From NCBI GenBank assembly GCA_026182355.1, contig JAPFBL010000102.1, positions 504,501 to 568,500 of the forward strand: a stretch of 64,000 nt of DNA, given 5' to 3'. Source of the DNA: Hermatobates lingyangjiaoensis (taxonomy: Eukaryota > Arthropoda > Insecta > Hemiptera > Hermatobatidae). The notes beneath the pieces were generated by a model. It worked only from the letters and a program-made list of their open reading frames with translations, did no database searches and was not told where the DNA came from. Made by a program: the position numbers and the translations under genes. Within the stretch, counting starts at the first letter, position 1. The number at the start of each line of letters is the position of its first letter. Positions 46,455 through 56,722 of the stretch are shown here, in pieces.

Positions 46455-46500
<46 letters not shown>
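46188..46500. mobile_element. Family A fold-back in long (TA)n, copy 10
   Basis: (TA)n at 46219-46289 and 46458-46501 enclose the element. The forward core is fully intact: CTGACGA 46352-46358, A, GACCG/CGGTT hairpin, GAAA 46377-46380, AGATCT, T, with GACT/AGTC stem I. The left arm is shortened, ending at the fold-back junction near 46330. A tail-only fragment lies at 46188-46220. Confidence 0.85.
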
Positions 46501-46502
<2 letters not shown>

Positions 46503-46503
<1 letters not shown>

Positions 46504-46795
46504 CTCAAATAGGAAGAGAAATAACAAACATAAGAAATGAACATACTTACTATCTCTGATATTCGTAAAAACCGTCTTCAGGGGAAAAGTAAGGAAGACC
46601 AATACGTTTTCTCCTGGCTTATCCAGGGGAAAAATATTTCGGGGAAAAATATTTCCAATATTTTTCCAATACCACTCTGGAGAAGCAATGGAAGGTAACC
46701 CATTTCTTCTCTCACCTTTTCTTCGTATTCTAACTTTTGTTGTTCAGTTTGAATCGTTTTTCCGAATTGATCATGTACCGTATGTATATCGAATA
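46503..46795. mobile_element. Family B-like fold-back, decayed
   Basis: The reversed arm carries GAACATACTTACTATCTCTG and ACCGTCTTCAGG. The right side keeps only CTTTTCTTCG/GTTCAGTTTGAATCG pieces. A short repeat, GGGGAAAAATATTTC, is near 46624-46655. Confidence 0.45.
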
Positions 46796-46869
46796 TATAT
46801 CTATGTTGTCAAGAACAATATGATCTTGTTGGATCACCATGCAACAGACAGCAGGTATTCCTAAAGATT

Positions 46870-47070
46870 AAACACTATATATGAATAAATATTATCATAA
46901 AACTCTCCATGGAAATGTTAGAAAACAACGCAGAAGAGATTTATCAAGAATGAGATCACACAACAGGTTAGTCAAAATGGAAGGCCTCAATATAATAGCG
47001 GATAGGCTGAACATGCATAACAAGGCAGCAAGCTTCTCCAGTGTGTTGAAACTGCAAATGGGATAATTAG
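46870..47070 (+). pseudogene. Unrecognised coding-like fragment
   Basis: A 60-codon frame (QRRRDLSRMRSHNRLVKMEG, LNIIADRLNMHNKAASFSSV) is richer in Arg/Lys and codon-like than the flanks. It ends before the LINE insertion. It could be an exon scrap or retroelement debris. No motif identifies it. Confidence 0.25.
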
Positions 47071-47246
47071 GGCAAAGCAGTCCGGACAAGTTAGAAAACC
47101 TGGGTATTTTAGAGACATTAGATAAAGCCGACCACTCAAACTGAAACCCGTTGTAATCTACTAGTTAATAACATTCTCCTTTAATATGTAGTTTAGTGAT
47201 TGTAATTATAATTTTTTACTGATTTATTAATGTATTTCACATTTAC

Positions 47247-47630
47247 ACTCCAGGTATTAGGCCATATTTGTTCCGATTCAAGCAAGTCGATTCGCCCTAC
47301 TGTCCCTGCAATGAAGGAGAGCAGACCTTTCAGCACATTGTATTTAGCTGTCCAAACATGAATAATTATAGACAAAAGCTAATAAAAAATATCATCCTAC
47401 AAGGAGGAACGTGGCCAAGAAAGAAAGAATACCTAATCACCAAGTACAACAAAGACTTCTTTGGTTTTATAAACAACCAACCAATTGATGAATTATAACT
47501 ACATATATGCAGTTCAAATAACACTGAATGAGAAAACCTGTAATCAAATGGGAACAGGTTAACAGAAATAAACTCCCTCATAGTAGGGTTACTACCCGTG
47601 AGGAAAACATAAAAAAAAAACTCCAGGTAT
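47247..47630 (+). mobile_element. 5'-truncated LINE with 11-bp target-site duplication
   Basis: ACTCCAGGTAT is present at 47247-47257 and again at 47620-47630. The 362-bp insert starts within ORF2 and ends in an A10 tail (47611-47620). This is a clean target-primed reverse transcription product. It is a different LINE from those at 27 and 33 kb. Confidence 0.85.
47262..47498 (+). pseudogene. LINE ORF2 C-terminal Cys/His end
   Basis: The frame reads PYLFRFKQVDSPYCPCNEGE, then QTFQHIVFSCPN, that is CxC...EQTFQHIxFxCP, the usual C-terminal module, then a Lys-rich tail to NNQPIDEL and stop. The true start is lost by truncation. The remaining 120 bp are 3' UTR. Confidence 0.8.
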
Positions 47631-47784
47631 GATCTAAAAGGAGCAAAATTTTGATTTATGTGCTTCTAAAACATATTGAAGTTGAAAGTAAATCTTTTAG
47701 TGAGTTATTACACTTAAATACTTAGTAAGAACGCTGGAAAAGGTATCAAAAACAAAAAAAAAAAGAAATAGGCGAAGAATTTAA

Positions 47785-48000
47785 CTATGTCAGTTTTTAT
47801 TTTCGTTCTTTTTCTATTTAATTTTTCTAGTTTTCTAAAATTGGTATAAACTTGGTTTATATTAATTTAAAGGCCTATAAACTTGTTTTATACCAATTTT
47901 AGAAAACTAGAGAAATTAAATAGAAAAGGAACGAAAATGAAAATTGGCATACTTTTGAATACAACATGTCTGAATGAAGGTCTGCTCCCAAAATATTCTA
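47785..48000. mobile_element. Fold-back carrying PLE-like N-terminal ORF piece
   Basis: The palindrome centres near 47850 (arms 47790-47845 and 47890-47945). The right arm continues as a frame reading NFRKLEKLNRKGTKMKIGIL, then NTTCLNEGLLPKYSN, and runs into (TA)n at 48000. The pattern of a basic helix followed by C...LLPKYxN matches the copy at 61.6 kb and resembles the N-terminal region of Penelope-like ORFs. Confidence 0.55.
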
Positions 48001-48021
48001 ATATATGTATATATATATATA

Positions 48022-48140
48022 AATTTCACATAACACGTAAAATAACAGTCAATGCTGGGTTTTGACTCTGACGAGACCGCTTCTTGCAGTTGAAAGATCT
48101 TAGTATTGTTTTCCCATTTCATATTGTGGTTTGATCATAT
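48022..48140 (+). mobile_element. Family A, shortened copy 11
   Basis: A reversed tail stub (TTTCACATAACACGTAAAAT) joins GCTGGGTTTTGACTCTGACG, then AGACCGCTTCTTGCAGTTGA and the tail, ending in (TA)n. One A is lost in the core (CTGACGAGACC). Confidence 0.75.
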
Positions 48141-48144
48141 ATAT

Positions 48145-48320
48145 ATGATCAACAACAGTATAATTTTTTAAAAAAAAAAAACTAAGATATTTCAACCGTA
48201 ATAATAGGTCTTCGTCACAGTCAAAAACACAACTGGTTATTGAATGATCTTAGTCTTCTTTTTTTTTCCAGTGGTTTGATCATTTCACGCGCTTATGTGA
48301 AATCTTGTATATATATATAT
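48145..48320. mobile_element. Family A, decayed copy 12
   Basis: A reversed arm (AACCGTAATAATAGGTCTTC, GTCACAGTCAAAAAC) meets a forward arm that begins at GTTATTGAATGATCTTAGTC. The forward core is deleted. (TA)n at both ends. Confidence 0.65.
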
Positions 48321-48525
48321 AAAATAAATTAAATGAAGGAAACAAACAGAAAGACACAGACATAACTCATATCTATATTTCGACCATCGTCGTCATCAGG
48401 AGGTGCGAAGAGCGAAGAGTCCCGCAGAAGACAGGGCGGTACTGAGCTCGGAGACCGCAGCCAGTAAATTTATTTTATTTTAAAAAAATCCGCTGGACCG
48501 TTTCTTTTAGTTGTATATATATATA
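48321..48525. mobile_element. Family C element, copy 3
   Basis: A reversed tail (GGAAACAAACAGAAAGACAC) and core (TTTCGACCATCGTCGTCATC, then AGG) give on the - strand CTGATGA, C, GAC-GATG-GTC, GAAA, TATA. The right part matches the end of the 16.6-kb copy (AAATCCGCTGGACCGTTTCT) and reaches (TA)n at 48514. Confidence 0.7.
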
Positions 48526-49315
48526 TATAATTTCATCGATTCGGAACGGCAAGTAATGATCAGTGAGGATGAGGAAACATAGACGACAATCTGTGGTTCG
48601 AAAATTGATTCCAGTAAATATATCATTCTTTTATGTGTTGCTACTTATTTAATAGTTAATTTGTTCAGATTGGACCGTTTGGATATTAATTATATATATA
48701 CACCTATAATTAATATTTAACTATTCGAAACATAATGTTGATAAGTGATTTCAGCGTGGGTTATACCATTAAATTGATCCAATTACTTAAAACAATAGAT
48801 TGCGTTTACAAATTAGATTGATTCTTGAATGCTGTTTTCTTAATGATTTCGATCGATGTTTGAAAACAACAGTGAAGCCTTGTTTTATTGTGAACAACAA
48901 GTTGATTGCATTTTGCATGTGAATCCTAATCACCATCTATTGTCCTCCACAGATTACCATTGCTAACACATGAATTGCCGCATCTGGTCCATTCTTTTAA
49001 ATACTTTCAGTTGTTACATCACACATTTACAATATATTCAAACACAGCCAAGAATGTATTTTAAAAAAAAAGTTTTATTTCAAACATAATATAAATGGAG
49101 AAATATTATACATTTTTTTTAATTATATTTATAATTTTTTCTACGGATCTAAACTAAAATGAAAATGTTTTAAATCTAAAACTTCACTAATTAAAAATTA
49201 ATTATAGTCGGAAACTTCCTGAAGATACTTTTTCAAAGTAGTTAGAATGGCTAATACTCAAATTAGTTGTAAATAAACAAACTAATTTCCAATCTTATTC
49301 GTAATCATATTCCTT
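48526..49315. other. AT-rich stretch, nothing recognised
   Basis: No gene or repeat boundary supported. Confidence 0.4.
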
Positions 49316-49329
49316 TTCTTTTTCAATTT

Positions 49330-50060
49330 TTCTGTTTCTATCTCCGCCTATAGTGGGGCAATGCAGCCCTACCACAGGCTGCAGTGGCTTTATTTTCCAC
49401 GTGGTTCTTTGAACCGGGGGCTACAAGGTCCACTGACCTTATCTACAGCTGAGCAGGTTCAGTAGGAGCTTTAGTTTGGAGTTCGATCCGAATCTCTTAA
49501 AACAAGGCGGTACTATGGGCGGTGGGGGACTATGGAGAGGTTTTCTTTCCATTCCTCCATCTGAGGTTGGAATCATAGTGACTGTTGGATCTCACCCAAG
49601 TTGGGTAGGCCGTAGGGTCACTGTATGAGGAGTAGTAACTTCTCGGGCGGATGCCTGCTTAGAATACCGGGAGCTAGAGCCCAAACCTCTACCAGAAGGA
49701 ACAGACCACGATCTCAGCTAAGTGGCCGTTATAGACGCTTTGGCTTTTGACGGACTACTCAGAGTAGGGACGATTAGTTACACCCTTTCTCGCGCCCTTT
49801 ATTTTCAACAGAGAGAAGGATCTCTCAATTATGAAACACGGACCTTGCCAGGTGGCGTTTAGGCATTGAGAGATTTTAATCCCTTTATTTATACGTTTGC
49901 TACGTACTAAGACTCCCCAAGATGAGGCCCTGATGAGGCAAATCAACTATCATTGGATCTCCTGGACCCGGGGTAACGGGAATTTTCCCTCCTCAGAGGG
50001 AGACGACCGAGTCCTTAAGGACACTATGGCAGTCTTTAACCTGTAAGAAGTAGTAGAATC
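49330..50060 (-). mobile_element. LTR retrotransposon remnant (3' part)
   Basis: A GC-richer 700-bp block sits in AT-rich DNA. On the - strand an integrase-tail-like frame is followed by an untranslated-looking region with a purine-rich tract (GGAGGAATGGAAAGAAAACC near 49540-49560). No second LTR copy is in the window, so LTR boundaries are unknown. Confidence 0.4.
49755..49910 (-). pseudogene. Possible integrase C-terminal domain fragment
   Basis: The frame reads VLVRSKRINKGIKISQ, then ATWQGPCFIIERSFSLLKIK. VLVR...W.GP..I.E....L.I is the pattern of the SH3-like C-terminal domain of Gypsy-class integrases. Upstream zinc-binding and DDE parts are not present. Confidence 0.45.
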
Positions 50061-51095
50061 CTGACCATTCTACAATAAATAAATTATTGTGTCTATCCGT
50101 TCTCAATTCTACCCATTTTAACGACAATTTAATTATGGTTTATATCTATTTTGGACTGTTACTAACTATAGATTTAATAGTTGTCCTTTTTTGTGAAACA
50201 GTTCCTCATTTAATCTTACAGATATCTTTCATTTGTTCTAGCATTATTCTCATTAAGATAATAATTGATATGAATTATATATAATATTTCCGAAATTTGC
50301 AGAAGAGTGGGTTAGTAAAATACAATTAATTTTAATTTTTCAGGCTTCAGTATTACTTAAGGAACTATGGGTTAGTGAAATGTTTGCTATTTGTCAACGC
50401 TGAGGCATGTAGATATGCTATAAAACTTTTAATAGAATCCCAACCAGCCAAGGTAGATGTAGGTATCTACCGACTGAATAGAATATGAAATCAAGTTCCA
50501 ATTATGATTCAGAGGAAGTTGTGAATCCAAACGTTATATTTTTCAAAACTGAGTTAATATGGTCCTTAAGCATTTTATTTTAGCCATCTAAAGTTTAGAT
50601 CATTATGGCTATAATAGATTGCATGTAGTTAAGATTTAATTATTAAAGAATGAAGAAAAAATTGATAATGTTGACAAAAATATGTTTTTATTACGCAGTT
50701 ACGTGAAAGGAAGTATTACTACTTTGAGTACAGGTGCAGGACCGCAATAGATTATGCGTCACAAAGGTTCTCCAGTATGTTTAAATTATTCTGGGAAACT
50801 TAAATTACTAAAGTAAATTCAAATTTTGCTGGATTATAGGATTTGACAAATTAGCGGATACCGGATTTACGAGGTGCAGTAAGACTACTTACAGCGTCTT
50901 GAGTATCGTAATTTACAAGGTAGTGTTAAGGAGCGTTATTATTGTAAATTATAATTTTTGGTTTTTCATTGGTGATATTATTGTTTATATTCCTGGAATA
51001 TTACTTAGAATAGTTCATTGGAAGTATGACGAATGTGTGATTATGTTTTCCTGAAAGTCGTTTTAACCATGGAATATTTTGCATTTTGCTTAGAT
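50061..51095. other. AT-rich stretch, no gene seen
   Basis: No frame with coding character, and no repeat ends found. Confidence 0.45.
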
Positions 51096-51099
51096 TGTT

Positions 51100-51430
51100 A
51101 AGATTCATGGCGGATGCAGGCGTGATAAGGAAGCGATAGCGGTCTGGAAGACGTCGATTGAGACATTAGGTACGATTAGAGGGGGAGGATGGCCGCCCGA
51201 TACTCCTCTCTAGAGGTACCTGTAATTTTGGCTCTGGTCGTGAGCTCCGACCCTCTCCATCTCCTGCCCAATTTAGTCATCAGAGCGGCTTATTTTCACA
51301 TGTTTTTCTCTTATTATGCCCTCCATTATAGGGGGGGCTGCAGGTACTACCGGACACGGTTCTCCCCACTCCTCTACAGCCATATTAATCTAATAGACAC
51401 TCGCTCTTAGGCCCCGTACTTTAATTACGG
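51100..51430. promoter_or_regulatory. GC-richer low-repeat island
   Basis: Contains GGAGGATGGCCGCCCGATAC, a G run at about 51331, and CTACCGGACACGGTTC. A 73-codon frame (51189-51410) crosses it but has no clear splice or start context. Candidate conserved non-coding DNA or an untranslated exon. Confidence 0.25.
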
Positions 51431-52265
51431 CTTCATTCTAATCTCCCCTTCCCTTGTTCCTTGTTATCCCCTCCTTTCTGTATTCTATATTAATCGTCAA
51501 CTGCCAGTTCTTCACGATATTATTACAAGCTTCTTAACTTCTCAGTCAATCTCCCTTCACTTCAGACGGCGTCACCTATACCTTCATTCAACAATTCCTC
51601 ATTTCAAATCCACTTATAATTAACTATAACATTGTCCTAAAGAAAGAAAGTATCATTGGATAATCACTTATATCTATCACATCAAATCAAGTTAAAAAAG
51701 TTAAGTTTATAGATAAAAAGCTTTATTTATTCAAACTGGATTTGTGCATATAATGGTTCACATATACAAACTAGACTACCCGTAACCCTTTGTGTCACTC
51801 AGAAATTCTAACAATAACTATTGAAATAAATTCACTGAACCTGATTGACAGGGATAATTTTAATTGTTATTAAGGCACGGAAACAGATTCTAACGTGGCT
51901 CAACCTTTTCATATAGTATTCTTAACATGATTCAAGATATATACACAGTAAGTATATTTAGTAAAATAAAAATTATTTAAAAGTAAAAAAAAAGTCATTT
52001 ACTTTATGACATATGTAAATAAAACAACAATTCAAGTTATATAAACAATCAAATATATTTAAAAGAAACAAAACTTGTAAATTGAAATATTCAATTTATT
52101 TACCCAGCATAAAATAACATTAATGGCAGGAATGTGTCTTTATAATATTACCTTAGAACATTTGTATTTTATCTGACAGTTGTGTTCATGTTCTAAAATT
52201 ATCCATTTGTAACCTATAATGTAGTAGTCTATTATCTATTTGTTACATTTATTTATAGTACATTT
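51431..52265. other. AT-rich stretch, nothing recognised
   Basis: No gene or element ends supported. Confidence 0.45.
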
Positions 52266-52269
52266 TCAT

Positions 52270-52725
52270 TACTGTCATCAGCGAGCACGCAAGCCTCTGG
52301 GCTACTCTGGTTCCATGTTTGTACTTTATTACTAGTGTTGTATTCCACAAATTTTAAATTAATTTTTTTTTGTTACATTTATATATATATATATATATTT
52401 TCACTACTGTCTCGGCGAGTACGCAAGGCACTGGACTACCCTGGCTCCATGCTTTACTTCATTACCAGTGTTTCATTACTCTAATATTATATTAAAAAAA
52501 GAACATTTTTTTTACATTTAGATGTAATACATTTGCACTAATGTCATCGGCGAGCATGCAAGACACTTGCTACCCTGACTCCTATTTTGCTAATAGAGTG
52601 ATAATTTTATTTTATTTAACATTATGCAGGTAATAAATATGATATATTATAATTTCAGGTCTCTATCTTCATGGAAAATTGGTGAACAAATAAACAAAGA
52701 AACTCACGAACTTTATATATCGAGA
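52270..52725 (-). mobile_element. Helitron-like element, second copy
   Basis: On the - strand it starts TCTCGATATATAAAG at 52725 after an A. The 5' region (TTGTTTATTTGTTCACC, AGAGACCTGAA) matches 32668-32780. Three internal units of about 133 bp begin GCGAG(C/T)A(C/T)GCAAG at 52281, 52415 and 52550. A (TA)n run sits between the first two. Confidence 0.65.
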
Positions 52726-53019
52726 TTATAATTTGAATGTTGAATGAATAACTGGTCGCATACTAAAAGTTTTGATCGTTGGTTTTATTTAAAATGAGTT
52801 TTTGACATATAATTGAAGTCCGCTCTGTGGTTTAGATCTACTAGTCAGACAGCTCTACCTTGAAAAGTTTTTGAAGCCATTTTACTTTCTATCATGGCTC
52901 TGTTAATTGCAAGTTTCATTTTCCATTCTTAATATTCTTCTTTTTCAGTTCTTGGCTCAAAAGACACTTTGACAAGTCATTTTTTTTCGGAAGCCAGATG
53001 AGCTTCCAGTCAATGTTAC

Positions 53020-53300
53020 CACGAGTGGTAACGTGCTCGCCTCTAGCCTGTAGGTCCGAGGTTCAATACTTATTCTGATCCTTGAATTTATTCATATGGT
53101 AGGTGAATAAATCTGAGTACGTCATCTCCCAGAGAGGATGTTAAACCGTCGGTCCTAAGCATGTACAATGTCAGGTACTGGTTAAAAATCCCTACTCTAA
53201 ATACACTTGAGTTAGGCAAAATTTAGGAATCCCAATGTAGAATCCATCTTCATTTTGTGGTATCACAAATGACCTTTATACGCACCAAGCCATATTCAGG
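53020..53300 (+). mobile_element. tRNA-derived SINE, copy 6
   Basis: Head GAGTGGTAACGTGCTCGCC, B-box-like GAGGTTCAATACT (53069-53081), body GGTGAATAAATCTGAGTACG, GATGTTAAACCGTC and CACTTGAGTTAGGCAAAATT, then TTTTGTGGTATCACAAATGA. It is diverged at the acceptor stem. Confidence 0.75.
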
Positions 53301-53540
53301 CCATATCGTTTTTAAATAAAGTCAGGTTGCCTTTTTACGATTTGCCCTTTAGCCGTCCCATGTTCACATGGCGACGCCCAGGGTGGACACGAGGAGGCGG
53401 GCAACTGGATACTATTCGCGCAACAGTATATATACATCGCGAAACGGTTACACTGGGTACGAATGATATTTCGGAGCAAAAGGAAGATCCCATGTAACAT
53501 AACTAGGTCAGACGTTGTCTTATACATTATACATTTTACT
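53301..53540 (-). other. GC-richer repeat-like block
   Basis: It shares order and partial sequence (TGCCCTTTAGCC, ACATGG, GCCC.GGG) with 6955-7030 next to another SINE copy. A Cys-rich frame crosses it but is unconvincing. It may be a longer element linked to the SINE. Confidence 0.3.
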
Positions 53541-53559
53541 TTTTTTTTTACATTAAACT

Positions 53560-53910
53560 ATAGGTAATGTCCTAGGGTGATTTAACCTTATGGCATGGAT
53601 GTAGCTCAGGAACGCCGGGAGGTTGACTTTTTCCAGTACTTGTGGAACTACCACTGCAACCTAACCTAACCTAACTATAACTTTGAGTTACCATGATAGG
53701 ACGTAGGGAAACTAAACAAAGCTTTACTGGCATTTACTCTGACCTCAGTCACAGTGCAACTGGTAGTAGTAGATGGGTAGTTCTGTCAAGTTGATCTGCC
53801 AATTATGACATTGGCAAATCTTCATTGTGTGGTATCACCAAGGGCCAATGCTCAGCCTATGTGTGTTCCCTTGCGAAACTGTCAGTACAAAACCTAACCA
53901 ACCTATAATT
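53560..53910 (+). mobile_element. SINE 3' end pieces with CCTAA units
   Basis: 53649-53675 reads CTACCACTGCAACCTAACCT then AACCTAACTA, the 3' end of the SINE in + orientation. 53816-53905 carries CTTCATTGTGTGGTATCACC, AAGGGCCAATGCTCAGCCTA and a decayed AACCTAACCAACCTA, matching the 44.4-kb copy. Confidence 0.6.
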
Positions 53911-54385
53911 CATTTCGGAATTTTAGAACAGTATAGTCTAAAATTCGTAACATTAACTTTTGGAGGTGATTTAGAAAATAAAAATAAAGAAAAATAAGGA
54001 AAATATATACTGTTTAAGTGAAATTAATTCGTTATCTTTTTTTCAATAAAAATGATAAACGTTAATCACTGAAAGTTTCATTTCCACTTAGTAATATTTG
54101 TTCAGGTACGATTCTAACTCATGCGTACAGGGTGTCCATAAAATCTGAGTAAAAACTCATAGTTCTTAAAAAAAAAGAAAATAAATTTTAATTATTGGTA
54201 AATAATAAGTTTAATATGATTTCTATCTTTTTTAATCTATAATTTGATGAGATTTACAAAATGCAAAATTCAGGGGTAATTAGTTGCAGTTAACTCTTAT
54301 GGCATCAAATTATGCACTAGAAATGATGGATATCATGATGAACATTGGTATATACATGCATATAGTTAATACCACTGAGGTTAGT
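53911..54385. other. AT-rich stretch, nothing recognised
   Basis: No gene supported. Confidence 0.4.
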
Positions 54386-54388
54386 ATG

Positions 54389-54495
54389 GTTTATATGAGA
54401 AATAGGTAAAACCGTCATACCTCGTATGATGATCCTGGAGTTGGAGCGCTTTCGGACGTTGTCCATCTTCGATCTCAACAAACCTAGTCTATTTT
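54389..54495 (+). mobile_element. Family I single arm
   Basis: ATATGAGAAATAGGTAAAAC, CGTCATACCTCGTATGATGA, then GGAGCGCTTTCGGACGTTGT and CAACAAACCTAGT repeat the left arm of the 4.9-kb fold-back. The opposite arm is absent. Confidence 0.75.
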
Positions 54496-54779
54496 GTATT
54501 AACATTAACATATATTATTTATATTGTCATTAACAAGTCTTGTTATGACTTGTTGTTGTGCATTAAATGTAATGTCTATTATGTTGAAGATATTATTTCT
54601 AACCATAAATGAATAAAATAGGTTAGTTTTAAGAGTATTTTATTTTTACCATGAACATATAATTTAAAGACACCGTGTAGTTGTGACTTGGATATTCATT
54701 TTATATTTCTTGAAACATTATCTAAACTTATTAAATTCAAATATACGATTTTTTTTTAAAATTTAATTAATATTTATAA

Positions 54780-55015
54780 AATTAAGTGCAAAGCTTATGA
54801 GAGGAAAACCGAGGGTATACAAGAAATAATGCGGTTTAATATTGTCAACGGACTATGTGGAATTGAAATCGCATCGAGGTTGGGGTTATGGAATTCTTGA
54901 ACTACAATGGAATTCCATCCATTTGGTATTATGACGACGCGATCTCACATCGACACATAATCAGGCGTTAATGCCTCGCTAAACGGGGAGGTCTGCCGCC
55001 ATGTTCTCCTCATCA
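54780..55015. promoter_or_regulatory. Low-repeat balanced block
   Basis: Non-repetitive sequence (ATGCGGTTTAATATTGTCAA, GACGACGCGATCTCACATCG, AGGCGTTAATGCCTCGCT). GAATTCTTG/ATGGAATTCC could form a local stem. Possible conserved non-coding element. Confidence 0.25.
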
Positions 55016-55284
55016 CAATCAACCCAAATTAAATATTTCAGGTCTCATTAGACAACATTCAACCAAATTCCATTAGCTCTTTTACCTTTCTCCACAATAT
55101 GTCTAGATAAACAAAATAATATTTCGCGATTATATCATTAAATTGCTTTAACTTATTTAATTAAAGTTAAATTTATAACGTTATGCTTATTTTTGTCAGG
55201 GCTATGAAATTATAGAAGAGAAGTGCATCCGTACCAGAATATCAGACGTATATGCTTAGTGCTTATCTCCTTGATATCAACATT

Positions 55285-55822
55285 AATTTATATATATATA
55301 TATATATATAATATATATATATATATAACAAATTCAATAATATTTCAACCGTTGGATAGGATAGGTGTATAATGTAATCGGGATTCGGTCAATTTTCCAG
55401 GATCAAAATCAAACTCTCAATGCCGACGTTTCGGTTTTATTTAAAACCTAATTGTAATCAGTCTGGTCCAAGTTTTTGACCAGTTAAGATGTTAGTTCAC
55501 TAACTATCTATTGTTACTTCATTTTATATAATGTAAATTTCATCATTTTTCTAATATAAAAAATTCTGACTTCTGTAAGTTCATAAAAATGTTTATGGTT
55601 TTTCTATTACTTTACTTGTATATATATATATTTTTTCACAACTGTAATATTCCATTTTGATGTTAGTTATATGTTGATGTTTATATATGATTTCTTGCCA
55701 TCCTTTGTTTGTAGGCCTATGAAAAAGGTTTTAAATAAAATCGAAACGTCGGCATTGAGAGTTTGATTTTGATCCTGGAAAATTGACCGAATCCCGATTA
55801 CATTATACACCTATATATATAA
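55285..55822. mobile_element. Family D fold-back, longest well-kept copy
   Basis: (TA)n at 55290-55326, then GGTGTATAATGTAATCGGGA and the reversed end to GGTTTTATTTAAAACC. Then about 260 bp of interior shared with the 18.7-kb copy, and the forward end: GGCCTATGAAAAAGGTTTTA, AATAAAATCGAAACGTCGGC and a tail to TAATGTATAC-type sequence and TA repeats. The core has GAAA plus ACGT plus C, but CTGANGA is replaced by CTATGA. Confidence 0.85.
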
Positions 55823-55914
55823 ACTATGATCCCCAACTACGAATAGTTCAGTTTTGTGCCTTGACTCACACGATCTCACAGGATGTGACATTACATTGGA
55901 ATATACACTATACT

Positions 55915-55990
55915 TTACTCGTAAGCTTAGGCTGATGATGGTCTACGACACCGAAACATGTCGTTGTTTTATTTAAAATAATATTTAATT
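55915..55990 (+). mobile_element. Family K hammerhead-like core
   Basis: CTGATGA at 55932-55938, one T, hairpin GGT-CTACGAC-ACC, GAAA at 55953-55956, palindrome ACATGT, C. The tail GTTGTTTTATTTAAAATAAT follows. Stem I pairing is poor. It is a single copy in this window. Confidence 0.6.
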
Positions 55991-55999
55991 AGTTATTGA

Positions 56000-56160
56000 A
56001 TAGTGTTAGATATAAATAGTGTCAGAATGTGTATACATGAAAGGAAAAGTTTGGACCAGTTGATTTTTTTATTCCCCGAGCAACTCAGAAGAGCCTATAG
56101 GACATTAGAGAATCTCTTTATAAAGGTAACCAAGTATGAAATTGGCATAATATATATATA
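56000..56160 (+). pseudogene. PLE-like N-terminal ORF piece before (TA)n
   Basis: The frame reads LDQLIFLFPEQLRRAYRTLE, then NLFIKVTKYEIGI, and passes into a TA repeat at 56149. The basic helix plus K..KYEIGI corresponds to the same region as the 47.9-kb piece (KGTKMKIGIL). Confidence 0.45.
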
Positions 56161-56162
56161 TA

Positions 56163-56417
56163 AGAAAATGGGAAAACAAGATTAAGATCTTTCAACCGTA
56201 ACAAGCGGTCTTCGTTAGAGTCAAAAACCCAATTGTTTTTTTGGGTTTTTGACCCAAAGTATATATGAATATACGAAACTGAATGAAACCCACTCAGATG
56301 GGTTTTTGACTCTGACGAAGACCGATTGTTATGGTTGAAAGATCATAGTCTTGTTTTCCCATTTTCTTATTGTGGTTTGATAATTGATTGTTATTTCACG
56401 TGTTTATGTGAAATCTT

Positions 56418-56420
<3 letters not shown>
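56163..56420. mobile_element. Family A fold-back, copy 13
   Basis: A reversed arm (56166-56230), a short centre with a further partial GGGTTTTTGAC, then a forward core CTGACGA, AGACCGATTGTTATGGTT, GAAA, GATCAT. One change breaks the AGATCT palindrome. (TA)n on both sides. Confidence 0.8.
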
Positions 56421-56448
<28 letters not shown>

Positions 56449-56451
<3 letters not shown>

Positions 56452-56570
56452 ACAGATTCAATAATATATCGACCGTTTGATAGAATAGGTGTGTTCTCTA
56501 ATCGGGGTTCGGTCAATTTTAAAAATTGACCGAACCCCGATTAGAGAACACACCTATATATATATATATA
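56449..56570. mobile_element. Family D minimal palindrome
   Basis: TAGGTGTGTTCTCTAATCGG and GGTTCGGTCAATTTT meet their reverse complement directly at about 56520, so both arms are tails only and the core is absent. (TA)n on both sides. Confidence 0.85.
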
Positions 56571-56574
56571 TATG

Positions 56575-56722
56575 TGAGATTAAATTTTCTGCCCACTTTT
56601 GTCTTAATTAGTTTTTTGGATTTCTTTTCCAAATCTCTAAGTCTTACTTTAATTTCTTTGGGAACTAGGTGTAATAACTCACCATATGTTTTGTTGTCCA
56701 TTTTTTTATTTTTTATATATAT
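56575..56722 (-). pseudogene. PLE-like N-terminal ORF piece in (TA)n
   Basis: The - strand frame reads MDNKTYGELLHLVPKEIKVR, then LRDLEKKSKKLIKTKVGRKF and NL before a TA repeat. An ATG is present with about 48 codons. The L..LEKKSKKL...KFN pattern parallels KKIVRKIEARSRKI...KFNN at 61.6 kb. Confidence 0.5.

Noticed and set aside
53656..53677. Telomere or interstitial telomere array
   Set aside because: Only about three units, always at the end of the same SINE family.
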